A DNA stretch of 64,000 bases from Persicaria tinctoria (Eukaryota; Streptophyta; Magnoliopsida; Caryophyllales; Polygonaceae). Below, one piece after another: positions 58,701-64,000 of this stretch. The translations under genes and the position numbers were made by a program. The stretch lies in assembly GCA_037127255.1 (NCBI GenBank), contig JBANSL010000013.1, positions 81,660,188-81,724,187 of the forward strand. The letters run 5' to 3'. A model generated the notes under the pieces. The model was not told where the DNA came from and searched no databases. It worked only from the letters and a program-made list of their open reading frames with translations. Position 1 is the first letter of the stretch. The number at the start of each line of letters is the position of its first letter.

Positions 58701-61700
58701 TTTGGGATAATCAGAGCTCCTCGTGGTGATGGAAAGGAAGCTATTGTTTTGGTGACGCCGTATAATGCTTCGGGCACTGACACTAGTGAAGCCTTGTCAC
58801 TGGGTGTGGCGTATTCAGTTTTCTCTTTACTAACAAAAGTTACTTGGCTGGCCAAGGATGTTATATGGCTTGCTGCAGATTCTCGGTTTGGAGAATATGA
58901 TGCTGTTTCTGCATGGCTGCAAGAATATTTCTCCCCTTCATTTGGGGTCTCAGGGAACGCATATGCTGAACTGACTCCTGAAAGCAGTAATCCTTGTGAC
59001 CGGGCTCCAAATGCAGCACAATCTAATGGTGGGTTTAGACGTGCTGGTACCATGGGTGCAGCTCTTGTCATTAAAGTTGTGAATGACAGTAAAAATATGG
59101 ATGACACTCTTAGCATCTATGCTGAGGCAACAAACGGGCAGATGCCAAACCTTGATCTCATCAATGTTGTGAACTACTTAGCAGTGCACAGGCAAGGTTT
59201 GCGAGTAAAGGTGGCAAAATGTTGGTCCTTGATAGGGTCTAAATATATCCACGTAATTGGTCAAACAATTGAATTCCTAGGGAAGATAGCTGGGAGCTTA
59301 AATCCTGATTGGAGATTTGGAATTCCTGCTGCAGAGTATGCTGAGGGTACCGCCACACTTGCAAGTTCACTGTATACTCAGGTGGGGACTTCTTGCTATG
59401 TTGTATCCAGTTCTTTTTTCCTATTCCATTGTTCTATCAGGCGCATGCATGAATAGATGCTGATTTATTTTTTGGTTTTCTTTTGCATAAGCAGTCATTC
59501 TAAGGCTCATCCTTATATATCTATTAATTTATCCTTTTTCTTTTTCCTTCCTATCAGGCCTTAGGCATTCCGACCGGCCCTCATGGTGCTTTTCGTGATT
59601 ACCAGATTGATGCTGTAACCCTAACGATTTCTCAAAAAGCTTTTCTTTATAGCACTGCCAAGCAAAGTGAATTTCTTATGCGTAGTGGCAGGTAAGTCTT
59701 GGTGCAATCTGTTTTTTGGCTCGTGTTACTTCTGGTCATTTCCTGCTTTTCACTGTCTGGTCATTACATACCTTAGTTACTGTCTCATTCAAATAAGGGG
59801 AGACCCACATAGGTTTTGGTGTGTTATCACAGCCTTTGCTTTGCTGAAGGAACCCTGCTTTTTTCAGTTATCCTGAAAATTTTCAATTAAGTTTCTGAAT
59901 TGGCAGTCTAAAGGATAGGAGGTTGCTTCAATGCAATATACTATAACTTAAGTAAGAAGAACTTACCTATGCTTTTCCCCCATCTCTGTTTTTTGTTATG
60001 AAGTGGAACATGTGGGTAGTACCCATAGGTTCCCGGTTCGAACCCCGGAATGACCGCTCTTTATTTACCAATTCAAGGAACATGCTTCTACTGCCTTTGT
60101 GATCTTAGATAGGATTGACAAATGCTTGCTGCATCCTCAAATTTCTTTGATTCGTTCTTTTACTCCGTATTGTCTTTTTGGGTCAATTGCTTAAAATATC
60201 CTCCATTTGTTTTTATGTATGCTCCATTCATTAGTAATAAATGCATATTTATCTTTTCAAAACTGAGAAATGCTAAGAAGTTCTTCATAAGCTTTATTTT
60301 CTTTTGCTGAACATGCAGTGTCTTTTTCATTTGCAAATTTCAAGCGGTGGTCATTACCTCTGCTTGGGATAATGAGCAAATACTTGCTGTTTAGGAATTG
60401 TTCTCTTTTTTGGTTGCTTTAATTCTTTCTTTATCTATTATTATTCCATATGAGACCCACTAGAGTAGACCTTAGGGGATAGTCTTTTCAGTTGGGTAGG
60501 CTCCACAGTTCTTTCTGTTCAATATATATGCATTCAAGATTTTCAAGCTGGAAGCAAACTTCCAACTCTCTATTCTTGAATTGGTAAATAAAGAGCGGTC
60601 ATCCGGGGTTCGAACCGGGGACCTATGGTACAACCCACAAGTCCTTTCCGGTGAGCCATTCCGGAATGGTTTGAAGACGAGACTGGCCTCTTAACCATTG
60701 CATAATTCTTATGTTTTTTGTCCACTTTCAAGGATGAGGAATTCTTCTGGTCATGGCCCTTTTTAGTTGGAACAGAAAATTGCAGTTAAGAAATTTTGTA
60801 TGTGAAATTTAAAACTTTACGTGTATAGTTAGCATATCATTGTCACAAGCTGGTGATTCTTAGGGTTTATTTGGCGCAATGTGCTAAGGTAGTTGGTAAG
60901 GAGCTTATTTGTGTTTATAAGGTAGCTGATAAGTAGGTTATACCTTGGGTTATTAAGATCTGAGTGAGGTGATGTGCACTTATAAAGTTATAAAGTAATT
61001 GGATGTTTTCTGGACACGCTTATAGCAGAAGAAATCCATGTATATGATGCTATTCAGCTGATATATTGGTGTAGAAAAATAACCTTGAAGCGTGACTGAT
61101 GCTAATGTCTTTTCTTTCTTTTTTCTTGTTTATTGGTTTTAGGTTGATTGAAGGTGTTATACGATCAGTGAACAATCTCCTCGAGAAGTTTCACCAGTCG
61201 TTTTTTCTATACCTTCTCACAGGCCCCAGTAAGTTTGTGTCCGTAGGAGTTTACATGATCGCTTTTGCTCTCCTTATTGCACCATTACCCGTGGTTGCTG
61301 CTTCACTCTACTCTGAGGCGATGAAAAGTGATTCCACAGAAGAACCAGAAAATACTTCCTCTAGCTCCATCTCCATCAAGCCTAGCATTTACAGTAGATC
61401 ATGGAAATGGCTCCATGCGGCAAAATTGGTCTTCTCTGTTCACTCATGGGCTGTAATTGTGTCGCTACTTCCATATTTGATCTGCCAGATACCCAACTGC
61501 ACCCAAACAACAAGTGTTCTCTCCTGGATTTTCCTTTCACTGTTCAGCCTTCACTTCTTGTACTCGATGTTGGGTTCTCCTTCCTTGCATCCTCGTGCAT
61601 CTAAGCCACAGAATCAGGAATGGGCCATCTTGAAATCAGTGATGATCTCGGCTGCCTTTATCGGCCTCTGTCTCATGTCCATTGTCAACTATGCCACGGC

Positions 61701-62013
61701 ACAGATTGGAGCATTACTGTTGGTACCAATGTGTCTGATGGCACAGCCTTTCAGATCCGATCTCAGAGCTGGAAGCTTAAAAACATACACCCGGGTTGCT
61801 TGCAATCTGGTTTTGGGATTTGTTGGATTCCCACCAGCTGCATTCTTTCTGCTGAAAGGCATGACGGGAGATTTCCGCGTCACTAATTTTGCTGACTTTT
61901 GGAGCTGGGCAGAGTCTCTTTGGATGTGGAACAGTGCTACGTACGTCTATATGCTTTTGGTGCACCTCCCCTGCTGGGTGTTGTGCATTCACGTTCTGTT
62001 CTATCGGTGTTGA
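52795..62013 (+). CDS. GPAA1: GPI transamidase subunit GAA1/GPAA1
   Basis: ER membrane subunit of the complex that attaches GPI anchors to proteins. Six exons: 52795-52871, 53050-53141, 53538-53637, 58532-59381, 59558-59691, 61143-62013, in frame to 707 aa. An N-terminal membrane segment (about residues 26-45, LCCLSGIIGLLLLPALA) is followed by the large luminal M28-peptidase-like domain. Recognisable motifs are FHPLNFFSNAGPESIQGNMT, IVLVTPYNASGTDTSEALSL, WLAKDVIWLAADSRFGEYDA, DWRFGIPAAEYAEGTATLAS and GIPTGPHGAFRDYQIDAVTL. Then come several C-terminal helices (PSKFVSVGVYMIAFALLIAP, CNLVLGFVGFPPAAFFLLKG). Length fits the plant family (about 700). The 4.9-kb intron 3 and 1.45-kb intron 5 are swollen by transposons. 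The true start could be checked against ESTs. Confidence 0.92.
52893..52917. repeat. CT microsatellite in GPAA1 intron 1
   Basis: A (CT)n run of about 12 units. Confidence 0.95.
54419..54765. repeat. 177-bp tandem duplication in GPAA1 intron 3
   Basis: CTTCCCTTTGACCTCTTA...ATCCGACCT...AAACTTAAAACCAAGTGCT appears at 54419 and again at 54596, followed in both by TTTCACT-A-CTGAATA and GAGCAT-AACAA. The copies are diverged, roughly 80% by eye. Confidence 0.8.
55029..56872 (+). mobile_element. GC-rich non-coding retroposon, intact, in GPAA1 intron 3
   Basis: 1844 bp, flanked by a perfect 16-bp target duplication, AAGTTGAAGACACTTG (55013-55028 and 56873-56888), and ending in an A-run (56864-56874). 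The 5' part has GAGAGAGAAACTCTC. There is no intact frame; the longest is about 190 codons, on the wrong strand. The ends show LINE machinery mobilised it. It is the best-bounded member of the GC-rich family. Confidence 0.85.
57459..57751. mobile_element. Stowaway MITE in GPAA1 intron 3
   Basis: 293 bp with TA duplication (57457-57458 and 57752-57753). The ends are CTCCCTCCGTTCGTTTATAA and its inverse, AAGCGTCAATTATAAACGAA..., nearly perfect over 29 bp. Tc1/mariner-derived. Confidence 0.95.
58054..58389. mobile_element. Second Stowaway-type MITE in GPAA1 intron 3
   Basis: 336 bp, TA on both sides (58052-58053 and 58390-58391). Inverted ends CTCCCTCTGATCATTTTTAT and (inverted) TTCCGTCTGATCATATTTAT. 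It ends about 140 bp before exon 4. Confidence 0.8.
60003..60075 (+). mobile_element. Short tRNA-derived SINE fragment (plus) in GPAA1 intron 5
   Basis: Carries GGTTCCCGGTTCGAACCCC (box B), then GGAATGACCGCTCTTTATTT and ACCAATTCA. It is the same element as 60580-60665 but in opposite orientation and shorter at its 5' end. Confidence 0.6.
60580..60665 (-). mobile_element. Short tRNA-derived SINE (minus) in GPAA1 intron 5
   Basis: On the minus strand: GGAATGGCTCACCGGAAAGG (box A), GGTCCCCGGTTCGAACCCC (box B), then GACCGCTCTTTATTTACC. This is the inverted partner of 60003-60075, about 0.5 kb away. Confidence 0.6.
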
Positions 62014-62435
62014 TTCCTGTAAGAGATTATCTAATCGTTAGAATGGTTGAGCCTGAAGTTTCTTCATACTTGCTAACGCGATATTAATAGTTAATTTTCT
62101 TAATCCTTAGAATCGTTGTGCATTGTTCCAATGTTTCTTGGATAATTTGTTTTTCCTATGTTTTAGGCCTTCGCTGCATTTTTGGTGTATTGCTGTGAAT
62201 TGCTTGTTTTAGGCCTATGGAGTTGATTAAACTCAAAGATTACAAGTATCATACTAAATTAGTAAACTGTGCTATTATTTTTCTTAATCTTGATTTTTAT
62301 CCTATGAATTTTTTCAAGGTCAGGTTTTTCAAAATGAGATGTGGAGAAAATTCTTGTATATATCAATGGCAATGTGGAGACTTAACTATGCATCTCAAGA
62401 AGTCATACAGGATTGGAATGTTGCAACTAGAATAA
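62014..62435. other. GPAA1 3' flank
   Basis: AT-rich 3' UTR and flank. No gene. Confidence 0.6.
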
Positions 62436-63165
62436 GGCTGCGTTTGGCGGTAGATTTATTTTTTGAGATTATTTTGGGAGATATAGATTTTTAGGAGACA
62501 GATTATTTTTGTAGATTTTGAAGTTTTTGGAGATTAAGATTTTTTTTATACGGAGTAGTAAATAATCTTTTTATGGTGTTTGATGTGTATAGGATTTTGG
62601 TGGATTGTTTCCCATTGAAATGACAAAATTACCCTTCCCCCACTACCCTCCCCTCTCACTCCCATCACTTATGCGTACGCCCTCAGAGTCACTTGTGGTC
62701 GGCACCCACCAAGGGAAACTCATCCATTCCTCGGCGAGCTTGCACACTGAGGGGCTATCTCCAACAACGACCTGCATCAATTAGCGTCTCCACCCATCTC
62801 CGGTAGCAAGTACATCTTTGGCCTGCATCAATCTCCTTCATCGGCGGCAGCGATAGCTTACGGTGAAGAAGTCGGGTCGTCGCGGCGGCGCGAATGTTGG
62901 TCACTCGTGAACGAGGTGGAGGAGGTCCGGTGAGCAAGGAGATCTTGACTGATTGCAACAATGAAATTGGGAGGGGATAATCTCCTCCAAATCTCCACAA
63001 TCTTCATCTTCCAATATTTCTGAAATCCACCAAAATAATCTCCCATAATCTACAAAATGGCAATCTCACGTGCCTCATAATTCACCATCAAACACCATTG
63101 TATTCATATTTTATTTTATTTTTGAAATCTCCATAATCTACCATAATTGGATGCCAAACACAACC
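62436..63165. mobile_element. PIF/Harbinger-type element with GC-rich core
   Basis: 730 bp with TAA on both sides (62433-62435 and 63166-63168). Inverted ends GGCTGCGTTTGGC and (inverted) GGTTGTGTTTGGC, with inverted sub-terminal words (TAGATTAT-GAGAT). The centre (about 62640-62930) is much richer in GC and may be captured host DNA. It has no frame I recognise, and no transposase. Confidence 0.85.
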
Positions 63166-63298
63166 TAAAAATTCTGAATATGCATTGCATTTGATAGTTT
63201 TTTTTTTTTATCTCATTGGGGTCTAATTGACAAGGTTTTTTTTTAATGCAATAGTATCCCCAAATGGTATAAAAAAGACAATGACACTTGATCCTAGT

Positions 63299-63600
63299 TA
63301 GTGTTCTAAAAATCGCGTCTAGGCACTACGTGGGAGCGGAACTCCGCTTAGGCACCACCTAGGTGTTGTCTAGACCCCGCCTAGGTCAGCGATTATTAAG
63401 TTTTAACATTTAGGCAAGTGATTAGTCGACTTAGAGTTTTTTTTATGCCCCAAGTCGGGATATATTTGCTTTTCAGTCAAACCTATGATTTTTATTTTAT
63501 TTTATGAGGTTTAGAGTCGCTAGTCCAATGTGTACTTTTGTGTTTATTTACTTTAGTACTCCGTATTAGTTAAGCACCGAAAATTTGGGTTTACGAGTTG
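63299..63600. mobile_element. Truncated hAT element, relative of 36867-37436
   Basis: Starts TAGTGTTCTAAAAATCGCG with CTAGGC words. It then follows the interior of the 36867 element (GATTAGTCGACTTAG, GTGTTTATTTACTTTAG, GTTAGTTAAGCACC) and stops without the right end. Confidence 0.85.
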
Positions 63601-64000
63601 GATGTTTTGCATGGATATACCAAAAGTTTGCCCACTTTGCAAAAATGACCCGGCCCCAAAAATTTGGCAAAGGAATGACATTATGTCATTCTTGCAAATT
63701 CATGGGCACAGGTTACAAAAGGTAGCCGGTTACACAATGGAAAAGGTGGGAAATAAAAGGACGCGTGTCGAATGGAGAGAGTGATGGAGGGTAATCATTT
63801 TGGCAAAAAAAGATAAAAAAAAAGAGGAAGGGCTGCAGAGTTATAGTGAGTATGTGAGAGAGGGAGGAGAGAGGGTGTGGAAGGTTGGAATGACAAGCAT
63901 TAAATGCTAGGAAAGAGAGTGTTACCTTTTCACAAAAACACTTCCCGCCAAGGCAAAATGGAGGGAAAACACAGGGGGGGGTTTTCGGTTTTCACAGGGA
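63601..64000. other. Unassigned sequence at window end
   Basis: Purine-rich, with no gene recognised. The 60-codon frame starting MFCMDIPKVCPLC resembles no family I can name. The window ends here. Confidence 0.4.

Noticed and set aside
59960..60066. A complete functional tRNA gene at about 60003
   Set aside because: A T-arm and box B are present, but no full cloverleaf can be drawn; the second copy with the same downstream sequence shows a SINE instead.

Overview
This is a window of nuclear DNA from a flowering plant, most likely a eudicot. Five spliced genes of plant type have GT/AG introns and plant-specific products (a plastid fibrillin, a UDP-xylose-type transporter). Large AT-rich intergenic blocks are filled with plant transposons: an RNase H-bearing L1-type LINE, Stowaway, Tourist/PIF, hAT and Mutator elements, SINEs and a solo LTR. 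Nothing in the window identifies the species.

Layout. (1) 1-4150: no recognisable protein gene, but a near-identical 1.13-kb tandem duplication with poly-G at its edges, a SINE nested in a MITE, and a possible gene 5' end on the minus strand. (2) 4150-21560: a transposon block. Its core is a full-length minus-strand LINE (8170-18050, perfect 14-bp target-site duplication). It is split by an unclassified 1.8-kb insert and by a 2.53-kb solo-LTR-like insert. The latter holds a Tourist MITE and a PIF-type element that has captured the first part of a 3-ketoacyl-CoA reductase gene. (3) 21767-32378: a TRM1-type tRNA methyltransferase (+), a YidD-like plastid protein (-) and a UDP-xylose-type nucleotide-sugar transporter (-). 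A segmental duplication links the TRM1 intron and the transporter 3' end. (4) 32400-43500: a second transposon block, with a Mutator MITE, a hAT element, LINE deletion derivatives and a 3.55-kb Pack-MULE. The Pack-MULE sits inside a LINE RNase H domain and carries a DnaJ fragment, a tRNA-like sequence and a field of CCTACCA motifs. (5) 44173-45601: fibrillin 6 type (+). (6) 46446-49688: TFIIH subunit Tfb4/p34 (-), 11 exons. (7) 52795-62013: GPI transamidase subunit GAA1/GPAA1 (+), 6 exons, whose introns hold a 1.84-kb retroposon, two Stowaway MITEs and an inverted SINE pair. (8) 62436-63600: a PIF-type element with a GC-rich core and a truncated hAT copy.

The host genes are unrelated housekeeping genes: tRNA modification, thylakoid or plastid membrane biogenesis, nucleotide-sugar transport, plastid lipid association, transcription/NER, and GPI anchoring. 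They do not form a pathway. The main novelty is in the transposons: two independent gene-capturing DNA transposons, each inserted in a LINE and each defined to the base by its target-site duplication. I reconstructed all exon sets by hand from splice signals and reading-frame continuity; every set closes in frame.
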